DNA of 64,000 bases from Campylobacteraceae bacterium (lineage in GTDB: Bacteria; Campylobacterota; Campylobacteria; Campylobacterales; Campylobacteraceae). The notes under the pieces are model-generated. The model was given only the letters and a program-made list of their open reading frames with translations, did not search any database and was not told where the DNA came from. Shown here one piece after another: positions 1-8,364 of this stretch. How positions within the stretch are numbered: the first letter of the stretch is position 1; every line of letters begins with the position of its first letter. The stretch covers positions 1 through 64,000 of the forward strand of contig JAAYPR010000012.1 in NCBI GenBank assembly GCA_012519705.1, read 5' to 3'. Made by a program: the position numbers and the translations under genes.

Positions 1-1
1 A

Positions 2-121
2 GATAATTTTGTTTTGCATTTGAAAGAATGTGAATATAGGTACAATATTAAAAAAGATAATAAAGATTTATATAAGACTTTGCTAAAATTAATAAGAGAA
101 AATCCGCTTAAGTTTAATTGA
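2..121 (+). CDS. IS1595-type transposase, C-terminal end only (5' part outside the window)
   Basis: An open frame runs from the window edge to a TGA at 119-121 and gives about 39 residues. It contains HLKECEYRYN followed by DLYKTLLKLIRENPLK. This pairing is what I know from the extreme C-terminus of IS1595/ISXO2-like DDE transposases. The rest of the gene must lie upstream of the window, so I cannot tell whether the element is intact. I do not recognise a terminal inverted repeat just after the stop. The sequence that follows is a decayed repeat field, which fits an insertion-prone site. Confidence 0.72.
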   Translation, partial: DNFVLHLKECEYRYNIKKDNKDLYKTLLKLIRENPLKFN

Positions 122-658
122 GCCAATGTTTTTTTGAATTTGGCTTTAAAACTCTTTTTGGATTCAAAGTCTAGATTGCTGCGATTTTCTACGAAAATCT
201 CGCAATGACGAGATGGAGCATGCTTTTTAGTAAATTTGGCTTAAGTCCACAATAGCAATGAAATGTGTGTTTTATAAATTTGGTTTTAAAGCAACTTCCA
301 AGCGTCATTGCGAGCTTGCTTTAGCAAGCGTGGCAATCTAGTTTTATAAACTCTAGAGTGAAATTTAGCGAATTTGGTTTTAGATTTTTCTTTTTAAATT
401 TATTTCTTTTTTGAATTTGGCTTTAAATCAAATTCTAGTTTAAGCTCTAGGTCCACGTTTGCTAACGCAAACTCACAATGGCGGGTAGAATGTGTATTTT
501 AGTAAATTTAAAGTAAGATAAAAACTATTTACTTGTGATTATAGTGACAAACGGAGAGTTTTAAAATTTGTAAACGATTCAAAAAGAATAAAAAAATCAA
601 AAATAAAGAATAAAAAATAAAAACTAGTAAAAAACAGTAGAGCTAAAAAGCGATGATT
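122..658. repeat. Gene-free stretch with degenerate palindromic repeats
   Basis: I see no gene here. A minus-oriented palindromic unit lies near 168-212 and a plus-oriented one near 302-342 (core CGTCATTGCGAG ... GTGGCAATCTAG). A decayed copy lies near 446-484. Between them a short phrase, AATTTGGCTTTAAA or close variants, recurs at about 136-150, 232-245, 276-290, 370-382 and 412-428. Partial copies of ATGTGTRTTTTA also occur. The same palindromic family fills 44387-44982 and 54888-55464. From 540 to 658 the sequence is AT-rich without clear structure. Confidence 0.7.
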
Positions 659-2812
659 TTACTCATCGCTAAATTTAAACTCTAATTCATCATCTTTTAA
701 AGAAATTTCAACTTTTCCGCCATCTTTTAATGAGCCAAAGAGAATTTCCTTACTTATCTCATCGCTTATCTCGTGATTTACCGTTCTTTTTAGATTTCTA
801 GCACCAAACTCAGCTGAGTAGCCTTTGTCTATAAAATACTCTCTCACATCATCATCTATGCTAATAGTTATGTTTTTAAGCGAGTTTTCTATCTCTTTTA
901 TGCTTTTATCTACGATTTGCATTAAGACTTCATCATTAAGTGGGTTAAAGTTGATAGTTGCATCGATTCTATTTCTAAACTCAGGTGCAAAAAACTCTTT
1001 TATAGCACTATCTATCTTAAAACTATCATCTTTAGTAAAGCCCATTTGTGGAGCTTCTTTTGTTCCTAAATTTGATGTCATTATGACGATAGTGTTTTTA
1101 AAGTCTGTTTTGTTTCCAGCATTATCAGTCAAAGTAGCATTATCAAAAATTTGTAAGAAAACATTGACTAAACTTGGATGAGCTTTTTCTATCTCATCAA
1201 AAAGAACAACACTATAAGGGTGTTTTTTAATGCTATTTGTCAGCATTCCGCCCTCTTCAAAGCCCACATATCCTGGCGGTGAGCCGATGAGTTTTGAAAC
1301 GCTATGAGCTTCCATATATTCACTCATGTCGTATCGTTCAAAATGGACATTTAAAAAATTTGCAAGCTGTTTTGCAAGCTCACTTTTACCCACGCCACTA
1401 CTTCCTGTAAATAAAAACACGCCTATTGGGGTAGTTTCACCTTTAAGTCCTGCATAAGAGCGAAATAGGGCTTTTGTTAGAGCGTCTATCGCCTCGCTTT
1501 GTCCATAAATGACACTTTCTAAGTTCTTTTTTAGGCTCTTTAAGATTTCAGTGTTATCTTCATTTTTAGCGATATTGCTGATATTTGCACTTTTTGAAAG
1601 GGTTTCTATGATATCTTCTTTTGTAACTTCGTGTCTTTTTTTATCAAGAAGTGAGAACTTTGAACCAGTTTCGTCCATCAAGTCTATCGCACTATCAGGT
1701 AGAAATTTATCAGTTAGATATCTCTTTGCAAGATGCACTGTCTCTTTTAGAACTTCATCGCTAAATTTAACGTTGTGATGCTCTTCATATCTATCTTTCA
1801 AGCCTTTTAAGATAAGAAAACTATCTTCAATGCTAGGTTCTGCTATATCAACTTTTGAAAACCGTCTTGATAGGGCTTTATCTTTTGCAAAGTCCCTATA
1901 TTCAGCGTAAGTTGTAGCTCCTATACAGGCTATCTCGCCACTTGATAGAGCCGGTTTTAGGATATTTGCCATATCAAGCCCACCGCTTCCAGTCTCGCCA
2001 GTGCCAATTATTGTGTGAATTTCATCTATAAAAAGAATTGCATTTTCATCTTTTTTAAGCTCATCTATAACGCCTTTTAGTCTCTCTTCAAAGTCACCTC
2101 TATATTTTGTCCCAGCGATTAGTGCACCATTATCAAGAGCGTAAATTACTTTATTTTTTAGTTTTTTAGGGACTTTTTTTTCTATGATATGAAGTGCGAT
2201 GCCTTCGGCGATAGCTGTTTTTCCAACTCCGGCTTCGCCAACTAAAATAGGGTTATTTTTCTTTCTTTTGCAAAGAGTTTGGAGAGTTTTATTTATCTCA
2301 TCTTCTCTTCCGATAATCGGGTCGATTTTGCCTTCACTTGCTTTTTTGTTTAAATTTAGAGTGTATTTTTCAAGGTTTTTACTTTTACTCTCTTTTGTCG
2401 TGGTATCGCCGCTAGAAGCCGAAGTTTTGATATCAAAGTTATCAATTCCGTGGAAATTTAGCACCTTTGCACAGTCACTGTCTCTATCTTTTAGAAGAGT
2501 TTTTATATACTCGACCGAGTCAAAATTTACGCTACTTAAATTTGCATTATTTAGGATGATTTCAAGTGCGTAGCTGATAACTGGCATAACGTTTGGGTCA
2601 ACCCTTGGGCTTGTGGCGATTAGCACTCTTAAATTTCTTATCAAATCTTTTAAATTTGTATTTTCAAAGTTCTCATTTATGATTTTTTTAACACCTTCAT
2701 CGCTCGTTAGGATGATATAAAGAAGATGGGTCGTTGTGATATATTCGTGGTTATTTGCATTTGCAAAATCACCTGCTTTTTGCAAGTAGTAATTAAAGCT
2801 TGAGTCTATCAT
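659..2812 (-). CDS. clpA: ATP-dependent Clp protease ATP-binding subunit ClpA
   Basis: ClpA is the AAA+ unfoldase that feeds substrates into the ClpP peptidase in the cytoplasm. The 717-residue protein has an N-terminal Clp repeat domain (about 1-140). It then has two AAA+ modules, with Walker A motifs GEAGVGKT near residue 195 and TGSSGVGKS near 470, each followed by a DE-box (FIDEIH and LFDEIE). The length suits ClpA rather than the longer ClpB, which has a middle coiled-coil domain. ClpS lies directly upstream in the same operon, and it is the dedicated ClpA adaptor. In C. jejuni I recall the same clpS-clpA order. Downstream of clpA here there is only repeat DNA. Confidence 0.96.
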   Translation of the reverse strand: MIDSSFNYYLQKAGDFANANNHEYITTTHLLYIILTSDEGVKKIINENFENTNLKDLIRNLRVLIATSPRVDPNVMPVISYALEIILNNANLSSVNFDSVEYIKTLLKDRDSDCAKVLNFHGIDNFDIKTSASSGDTTTKESKSKNLEKYTLNLNKKASEGKIDPIIGREDEINKTLQTLCKRKKNNPILVGEAGVGKTAIAEGIALHIIEKKVPKKLKNKVIYALDNGALIAGTKYRGDFEERLKGVIDELKKDENAILFIDEIHTIIGTGETGSGGLDMANILKPALSSGEIACIGATTYAEYRDFAKDKALSRRFSKVDIAEPSIEDSFLILKGLKDRYEEHHNVKFSDEVLKETVHLAKRYLTDKFLPDSAIDLMDETGSKFSLLDKKRHEVTKEDIIETLSKSANISNIAKNEDNTEILKSLKKNLESVIYGQSEAIDALTKALFRSYAGLKGETTPIGVFLFTGSSGVGKSELAKQLANFLNVHFERYDMSEYMEAHSVSKLIGSPPGYVGFEEGGMLTNSIKKHPYSVVLFDEIEKAHPSLVNVFLQIFDNATLTDNAGNKTDFKNTIVIMTSNLGTKEAPQMGFTKDDSFKIDSAIKEFFAPEFRNRIDATINFNPLNDEVLMQIVDKSIKEIENSLKNITISIDDDVREYFIDKGYSAEFGARNLKRTVNHEISDEISKEILFGSLKDGGKVEISLKDDELEFKFSDE

Positions 2813-2813
2813 A

Positions 2814-3104
2814 TTACTCCTTTTCTACTGTGCATTTGAGTGGAAAACCAGCTCTTTTTGCACTTGTTAAAACTTGGTTTTGCTTTGTTAGGGCAATCTC
2901 TTGTGTATAAGTCCCACAAACTGCAGAGCCGTTGTTGTGGATATCTAGCATCACTTTGACAGCCTCATCAAGAGGCTTGTCAAAGATATCTGAGAGAATT
3001 TCAACTACAAAATCCATTGTAGTTACATCGTCATTATGAAGTATGACGTTGTAAAATGAAGCTAAAAATATCTTAACTTTTTCTTCAGTTTTAATTTCCG
3101 GCAT
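2814..3104 (-). CDS. clpS: ClpA adaptor protein ClpS
   Basis: ClpS binds N-degron substrates and the ClpA N-terminal domain, steering ClpAP toward N-end-rule proteins. The 96-residue protein has the family signature ILHNDDVTTMDFVVEIL (pocket aspartates and the hydrophobic helix). A later conserved segment, GSAVCGTYTQEIA, is also typical. The N-terminal tail is short and charged, as expected for the flexible part that enters ClpA. The stop is one base from the clpA start, and the start overlaps the end of the upstream thioredoxin gene by 14 bases, so the three are probably translated from one mRNA. Confidence 0.95.
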   Translation of the reverse strand: MPEIKTEEKVKIFLASFYNVILHNDDVTTMDFVVEILSDIFDKPLDEAVKVMLDIHNNGSAVCGTYTQEIALTKQNQVLTSAKRAGFPLKCTVEKE

Positions 3105-3732
3105 TCTTTATTCTCGTGTAGTCTTCTTTTAAAACCATAGTGCTAATTGCTCCGTTGTAGTAGTATAGTCCAGCAGGGTTGCTGATGCTTGAGAGTTTTT
3201 CAGGCTCGCCTTTGGTGTTATATACAACTTTAAATGGAACTGTTAAGCTTTTTCTATAGTTTAGGTCGCTTAAAATTTGCTCGATTATCTTCTCATTTGG
3301 GTTTTTATCAGAGTTTGCTATGAAGTAATATGCGTTAAATTTCTTCATAAAGTTATCGATGATATACTCATCCGTTACATCTTCAAAATGAATTAACCCA
3401 ACCATTAAAAAGTCATCTTTTGTGTTAAGTTGGAAGTCCATTAAATGTGGTGCTTCTGACTGGCAAGGCTCACAAAACGTTCCAAAGATATCTATCATTA
3501 GGATTTTATCTTCGCCGTCAATCTTAAAGCCTTTTTCTGTTCTAATCAGAGTCACTTCTTGATTCATCGTGCTTTTTAGGGTGATTTTATCTCCAACTTT
3601 ATAGTGCTCGATTTTATCGCCTGTGATTGACGCTTTTGAGGCAGAGCTTGTCTCTACGACCTTTGGACTGCTGTCATCGCCACAACCAACTAGCATAAAC
3701 GCAGCAACTAAACCTAATAGTAATTTTCTCAT
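3091..3732 (-). CDS. Thioredoxin-fold lipoprotein (TlpA/ResA-like)
   Basis: The 213-residue protein starts with a lipoprotein signal, with hydrophobic core LLLGLVAAFM and lipobox LVGC. It is therefore expected on the periplasmic face of a membrane. A thioredoxin-like domain follows, with the redox motif CEPC in a DIFGTFCEPCQSEAPHL context near residue 113, which fits a periplasmic thiol-disulfide protein such as TlpA or ResA. No DsbB/CcdA partner lies nearby, so its redox partner is unknown. C. jejuni carries a periplasmic thioredoxin at the same place before clpS, as I recall. The substrate cannot be read from the sequence. Confidence 0.85.
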   Translation of the reverse strand: MRKLLLGLVAAFMLVGCGDDSSPKVVETSSASKASITGDKIEHYKVGDKITLKSTMNQEVTLIRTEKGFKIDGEDKILMIDIFGTFCEPCQSEAPHLMDFQLNTKDDFLMVGLIHFEDVTDEYIIDNFMKKFNAYYFIANSDKNPNEKIIEQILSDLNYRKSLTVPFKVVYNTKGEPEKLSSISNPAGLYYYNGAISTMVLKEDYTRIKNAGN

Positions 3733-3755
3733 ATTTTGTCCTTTTGTTTTATTTT

Positions 3756-4220
3756 TTAATATCTATTTTTACTGAAATTTGCTATCGCTGTTTTAGCTTC
3801 TCTATCGGCAGTTTTTCTCTTAAGAGTCTCTCTTTTATCGTGTAGGGTTTTGCCTTTTGCTAAAGCGATACTAACTTTAATTATATTTTTATTGTTTAAA
3901 TAAAGGGATAACGCAACTATGGTAAGCCCATCTTTTGTGACGCTTCCTAGAAGCTTGTCGATTTCACGTCTGTGCATTAGAAGTTTTCTAGGTGCTTTTT
4001 CATCAGGTTTATAGTATGGATTTGTCGTTTCTAAATAGCTGATGTGAGCACCAAGCAAAAAAAGCTCGCCTTTGATGATGCGAACAAAGCTATCTTTTAG
4101 GTTAGCTCTGCCCATTCTAAGGGCTTTTACTTCGCTTCCTTTTAGTACGATACCAGCTTCAAATTTCTCTAAAATTTCATAGTCGTGAAACGCTTTTTTG
4201 TTTCTTGCTAAAACTTTCAA
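3756..4220 (-). CDS. smpB: SsrA-binding protein SmpB
   Basis: SmpB binds tmRNA and brings it to stalled ribosomes for trans-translation. The 154-residue protein has the OB-fold core with [15 protein letters not shown] near the N-terminus and [16 protein letters not shown] near the C-terminus. The basic tail (NFSKNRY) is expected to fold into the mRNA channel. The start overlaps the ispE stop by 4 bases. The nearby ClpA/ClpS genes and the probable SspB-like adaptor make this neighbourhood rich in quality-control functions. The tmRNA gene itself is not in the window. Confidence 0.97.
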   Translation of the reverse strand: MKVLARNKKAFHDYEILEKFEAGIVLKGSEVKALRMGRANLKDSFVRIIKGELFLLGAHISYLETTNPYYKPDEKAPRKLLMHRREIDKLLGSVTKDGLTIVALSLYLNNKNIIKVSIALAKGKTLHDKRETLKRKTADREAKTAIANFSKNRY

Positions 4221-4987
4221 TTTTTTCCTTTTATATAAAAATAACTGCTCCCGCTTCCACTTAAAAACTCACTCTCTTTTAACTTAAACTCAGGGTTTAG
4301 CTTTTGAAATGGATAGAGCAGGTCGTTTAACTCATAGTTTTTATAGTTTTCTAAAATCTCTTTTGATGATAAGCTTAACAGCTCTTTGGCTAAACTAGGG
4401 TTTATTTTATCCATAAAATTTGCTCTAAATGTCTGGTAAATTTGCGGTGTTGATGCAAAGATATCTGGCGTTTTAATTTCTAAGCTTGGGATATCATCGT
4501 CAAAACTTTCTACGATTTCCCCAAGTCCGCTAACATTTGCACTTGTTAAGCCACTTGTGAAAAACGCCACATCTGAGCCGATAAACTCTGAAATTTTAAC
4601 CAAATCTTGTTTTGAAATTCCTAAATTTAGGGTTTGGTTTGTTAAGTTTAAAAAAGCCCCAGCGTTTGAGCTTCCTCCACCAAGCCCAGCTCCCATAGGG
4701 ATATTTTTAGTTAGTTTTACAGCGTGATTTTTAAAATACTCTTTTAGAGTTTCTTTGTAAACTCCACCACTAAATTTAGCCAGCTCACTATAAGCTTTTT
4801 GGATGATATTTTCACCGCTTATCTCTATGTTTGAGATGATTTTTAACCCGTTATTCTCACCGCTTTCTACAAACTCTATCTCATCAAAAAGTTCTTTGTG
4901 TAAAATAAAGCGTGAGTTTATCTCGTGGAAATTTCCCCTTGTGCCAACTATTTTTAAAAACACATTTAGTTTTGCATAACTTTTCAT
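4217..4987 (-). CDS. ispE: 4-(cytidine 5'-diphospho)-2-C-methyl-D-erythritol kinase IspE
   Basis: IspE is the GHMP kinase of the MEP isoprenoid pathway and phosphorylates the 2-hydroxyl of CDP-methylerythritol. The 256-residue protein has the GHMP ATP-binding motif [14 protein letters not shown] near residue 97 and the C-terminal glycine-rich piece [10 protein letters not shown]. Length is at the short end for the family, as is usual in epsilonproteobacteria. The start overlaps the truB stop by 4 bases, indicating translational coupling. In C. jejuni and Helicobacter pylori I recall csrA directly before ispE; here there is no room for it. Confidence 0.95.
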   Translation of the reverse strand: MKSYAKLNVFLKIVGTRGNFHEINSRFILHKELFDEIEFVESGENNGLKIISNIEISGENIIQKAYSELAKFSGGVYKETLKEYFKNHAVKLTKNIPMGAGLGGGSSNAGAFLNLTNQTLNLGISKQDLVKISEFIGSDVAFFTSGLTSANVSGLGEIVESFDDDIPSLEIKTPDIFASTPQIYQTFRANFMDKINPSLAKELLSLSSKEILENYKNYELNDLLYPFQKLNPEFKLKESEFLSGSGSSYFYIKGKN

Positions 4988-5799
4988 ACTTCAATCCTGT
5001 TCCAAAGGTAGCTTACAGCTCCGTCTTTTATCTCAATTATTGAGTATAAATTTTCTAAATTTAGGATATACTCCCCATCATTTTGGTTTTTAAAATCTTT
5101 TAAATTTAGTTTTTTGCCAAGTCTGATATCTTCTAAATTTCCTAAATATTCATTTTCTTTTAAATTTAGATATTCGAGCGGATTTAGAGCTTTTTCGTTT
5201 TCATACTTAAATTTACCTTCACCCTCTCTATGTAGGGCACTTAAAGTTATAGAAACTCCGAGTTTTTCGCTAAAAAGCTGGGCATAAGAGCGGATATATG
5301 CACCTTTGCTAACACTTAGTCTTAGAGTTAAAAAAGGGTGACGGTAGTGTAAAACTTCACTATCAAAAATTTCCATCGTAGTCTCTTTTAGCTCAAATTC
5401 TTCGCCAGCTCTTGCTAGTTTATAAGCTCTAACTCCGTTTATTTTTTTAGCTGAAAATTTAGGTGGGGTGTAGGTTAAAGTGCCTTTTAACTCATCAACT
5501 ATTTTTTCTATAGTCTTGCTCTCAAAAGGTGGCAGACTCAAAACTTCATCTATGTTTTCATTGTCTAAGCTCTCACTTCTTGCTCCAAGCCAAAGAGTTG
5601 CTACGTAAACTTTAGGAGTTAAATCTAAAAACCGAAAAAACTTAGAGTAGTTTCCAAAAGCTACAACCAAACATCCACTTGCAAATGGGTCTAGTGTGCC
5701 TGAAAAGCCAGCTTTTTTAACGCCGTATTTTCTCTTAAGTCTGCTAAGAAAATGGTTTGATGACATTCCAGCAGGTTTGTTTGCAACAAAAAGTCTCAT
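4984..5799 (-). CDS. truB: tRNA pseudouridine(55) synthase TruB
   Basis: TruB makes pseudouridine 55 in the T-loop of tRNA. The 271-residue protein has the family motif GFSGTLDPFASGCLVV, whose aspartate (near residue 38) is the expected catalytic residue. It also has the RVYKLAR-like segment seen here as GVRAYKLARAGEEFE. A further conserved stretch is SKGAYIRSYAQ. It follows the uvrD-like gene with no gap and overlaps ispE, so it sits in the middle of the minus-strand operon. Confidence 0.95.
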   Translation of the reverse strand: MRLFVANKPAGMSSNHFLSRLKRKYGVKKAGFSGTLDPFASGCLVVAFGNYSKFFRFLDLTPKVYVATLWLGARSESLDNENIDEVLSLPPFESKTIEKIVDELKGTLTYTPPKFSAKKINGVRAYKLARAGEEFELKETTMEIFDSEVLHYRHPFLTLRLSVSKGAYIRSYAQLFSEKLGVSITLSALHREGEGKFKYENEKALNPLEYLNLKENEYLGNLEDIRLGKKLNLKDFKNQNDGEYILNLENLYSIIEIKDGAVSYLWNRIEV

Positions 5800-7863
5800 T
5801 TAAACCACTTTTTCTACAAAGCTTGACATGATTTTCCTAGCATTTCCACCAAAGTTGATATTTAGTATCAAGTCACTTCTAGAACTATCAACTTCGGTAA
5901 CCCTGCCGATACCAAAAATTTTATGTTTAACCAAATCACCCTTTTTATAGTCGCTACTTTTTTCAAAAACCAAAGCTTTTTCACATAGTCCAGCTTCACC
6001 TAAAAAGCGGCTTTTTTCCAGCCTTTCTCTTTTTCCTTTGTAAAAACGGCTATTTGAAGTGCTTAGAGTTAGAGTTTTTTTAGCTCTAGTTATGGCTACA
6101 TAGGCAAGGCGTCTTTCTTCTTCTATGTCGGTTGTATCGCCAACTATGGGAAAAAATCCCTCTTCAAGTCCGATAACAAAAAGATGGTCAAACTCAAGCC
6201 CCTTACTTGCGTGAACGCTCATGATAGAGATTGCATCATCGCTGATAGTATCTTGGTCGCTTTGAAGTGAGAGCTCGTTTAAAAACTCCTCAAGGTCAAA
6301 ATTTGGCTCATTTATAAGCTGGTCTTTTATCATAGCGTAAAACTCATCAACGTTTGCTACCTTGTCACCCCCTTCTGGCATAGAGCTATAAAACTCTTTT
6401 AGGTTAAAAGCCGCGTCAAGCCTGTCTATCATCTCATAAGGCGGAAGCTCTTTTAGCTCTAATATTTTCTCTGTAAAGGTTTTTAGCTCATCCATGCTTT
6501 TTTTACTCACAACACCACTATTTAAATGCAAAAGCGTGTCAAAAAGCGTGGTTTTGTTTAGATAAGCCTCTTTTTCAATGTTTGCTAAACTTACCTTTCC
6601 AAGCCCTCTTTTTGGGCGGTTTATGATACGGCGAAGCGAGAAGTCATCGTTTTGATTTAAGATAAGCCTTACATAACTTATCAAATCCTTTATCTCAGCT
6701 CTTTCATAAAACTTTATCCCACCAACCATTTTATAAGGAATTTTTGCTCTTGCTAAACCATCTTCTAAAGCCCTTGATAAAGCGTTTACTCTATATAAAA
6801 CGGCTATGTTTTTAAGCTCTTCGCCGCTTCCAACTAGCTCAATAATCTTTTTAGAGATTTTATTTGCCTCGTAGTTTTCATCATCACTTTCAATCAGCGC
6901 TACATCATCGCCTTTTTCTTTAGTGCTAACTAGCTTTTTGCCAAGGCGGTTTGTGTTGCAGTCAATTAGGCTGTTTGCAGTATCTAAGATATTTGAGGTA
7001 GAGCGGTAGTTATTTTCTAGTTTTATAAGTTTGACATCTTTAAACTGGTCTTTGAAATTTAAGATATTTTCAACTCTTGCACCACGCCAACCATAAATGC
7101 TTTGGTCATCATCGCCCACAACGCATAAGTTTTGATGAGTTGAGCAAAGTTTTTCTAAAAGTTTAAATTGCAAATCATTCGTATCTTGATACTCATCTAC
7201 CATGATATACTGGTATTTGCTTGAAATTTCATCACAAAGGGTTTTGTTGTTGTCAAGAATTTTATACGGAAGTGCTAGCAGGTCGTCAAAGTCAACGAGA
7301 TTATCATTTCTTAAAACTTCTTCATATCTCTCATAAATTTTAGCTACTTTTTCGTAAAATCCACTTGCTTGCTTGCTTATCTCTCCGCCGATGATTTGCG
7401 AGTTTTTAAGAGCCTCTTCAACGCTTATAAGCGAGTTTTTCATTTTAGAAATTTCATTTGCTAGGGTGTTTGTTGGGATGTCACTTTCAAACTCTTTTAT
7501 GATTTTTTTCTTATCGGCAACGTCTATGATAACGAAGTTGTTTTTTCTACCAAGCTCGCTAATGTGAAATTTCAAAAACAAAAGTCCAAATTTATGAAAC
7601 GTGCAAAGAAGTGGAAGCTCTTTTACATCCATCCCTTTTATCAGACTTAAAGCTCTATGTCTCATCTCCTGAGCTGCTTTATTAGTAAAAGTTAGAGTTA
7701 GGGTTGAGTGAGCAGGGATGCCGTTTGCTATCAAGTAAGCTAGTCTTGAAGTTATAGTTCTTGTTTTGCCACTCCCAGCCCCAGCAAGGATGAGCATAGG
7801 ACCGTCTATGTGAGTGGCGGCTGCGATTTGACTATCGTTTAATCCTTTTAAGATATTTTCCAT
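5800..7863 (-). CDS. UvrD/Rep/PcrA-type ATP-dependent DNA helicase
   Basis: This is a superfamily 1A 3'-5' DNA helicase for repair and replication restart. The 687-residue protein shows the Q-motif region LNDSQIAAATH, Walker A LAGAGSGKTRT near residue 29 and DEYQDTN (motif II) near 222. It also has GDDDQSIYGWRGA (motif III) and VSVHASKGLEFDHLF-like motif V and VAITRAKK motif VI near the C-terminus. The tail SDYKKGDLVKHKIFGIGRVTEV resembles the C-terminal Tudor-like domain of PcrA/UvrD. UvrD, Rep and PcrA cannot be separated safely without a tree. A terminator lies just upstream at 7903-7934, so this gene probably opens its own transcript. Confidence 0.9.
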   Translation of the reverse strand: MENILKGLNDSQIAAATHIDGPMLILAGAGSGKTRTITSRLAYLIANGIPAHSTLTLTFTNKAAQEMRHRALSLIKGMDVKELPLLCTFHKFGLLFLKFHISELGRKNNFVIIDVADKKKIIKEFESDIPTNTLANEISKMKNSLISVEEALKNSQIIGGEISKQASGFYEKVAKIYERYEEVLRNDNLVDFDDLLALPYKILDNNKTLCDEISSKYQYIMVDEYQDTNDLQFKLLEKLCSTHQNLCVVGDDDQSIYGWRGARVENILNFKDQFKDVKLIKLENNYRSTSNILDTANSLIDCNTNRLGKKLVSTKEKGDDVALIESDDENYEANKISKKIIELVGSGEELKNIAVLYRVNALSRALEDGLARAKIPYKMVGGIKFYERAEIKDLISYVRLILNQNDDFSLRRIINRPKRGLGKVSLANIEKEAYLNKTTLFDTLLHLNSGVVSKKSMDELKTFTEKILELKELPPYEMIDRLDAAFNLKEFYSSMPEGGDKVANVDEFYAMIKDQLINEPNFDLEEFLNELSLQSDQDTISDDAISIMSVHASKGLEFDHLFVIGLEEGFFPIVGDTTDIEEERRLAYVAITRAKKTLTLSTSNSRFYKGKRERLEKSRFLGEAGLCEKALVFEKSSDYKKGDLVKHKIFGIGRVTEVDSSRSDLILNINFGGNARKIMSSFVEKVV

Positions 7864-7902
7864 TTACTCTCTTTAGTTCTATTTTTAATCTAATATTTTA
7901 GC

Positions 7903-7934
7903 AAAAAGAGCTTATAACTTTTTTAGCTCTCTTT
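7903..7934 (-). terminator. Rho-independent terminator after the SspB-like gene
   Basis: Read on the minus strand, AGAGCT and AGCTCT pair around a 12-base A/T-rich loop and are followed by five T. It lies 25 bases past the stop of the SspB-like gene and before the helicase gene. It therefore probably separates the pepF transcript from the uvrD-truB-ispE-smpB transcript. Confidence 0.6.
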
Positions 7935-7959
7935 TATCACTTTTTAAACTTAGTTAAAA

Positions 7960-8364
7960 TTAGTCATCTAAAGAGAAGATTTTTTTGGATTTCTCTCTTT
8001 TTTCATCCTCGCTTTCATCTTGCGTTGATGTGTTTATGAAAATAGGAACTTTTTTATAAATTATCTGAACTATCGCCTCAAATGGTATAGTTAGAGTTGA
8101 GGCGAAGTTTTCCTCTCCAAAACCAGCTTCAAACTTAAGAGTCTCTCCAACTATCTCGGCACTTTGTAAAGTATATCCAGCTAACTCGAAAAATATCACA
8201 GGAAGTTTGAAACTATCATTTATCTCTTTTGGCAAAACTGGGTCAAATTTAACCTTTGATAAGTTTGCAACTACTCCAAACTCGTAGTTTTCACCTAAAA
8301 TAAACTCTAAGCACTCTTTGGCGTGAGATTTCATTAGTTTTTTAAACTTAATATCATCAAACAT
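7960..8364 (-). CDS. Probable SspB-like ClpXP adaptor (uncharacterised)
   Basis: The 134-residue protein has no certain family by eye. Its middle, LKFEAGFGEENFASTLTIPF then EAIVQIIYKK, resembles the core of stringent starvation protein B, where an F-x-A-R-F-G-G strand is followed by a VP-x-x-A-V-x-AIYARE helix. After that comes a highly charged linker (about residues 112-127) and a short hydrophobic end, KKIFSLDD. The E. coli adaptor also has a flexible tail whose tip binds ClpX. The stop of pepF touches its start, so the two are co-transcribed. The context of smpB and clpAS fits a role in delivering tagged proteins. This is inference from weak similarity; it could be another small Sm-like protein. 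Confidence 0.5.
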   Translation of the reverse strand: MFDDIKFKKLMKSHAKECLEFILGENYEFGVVANLSKVKFDPVLPKEINDSFKLPVIFFELAGYTLQSAEIVGETLKFEAGFGEENFASTLTIPFEAIVQIIYKKVPIFINTSTQDESEDEKREKSKKIFSLDD

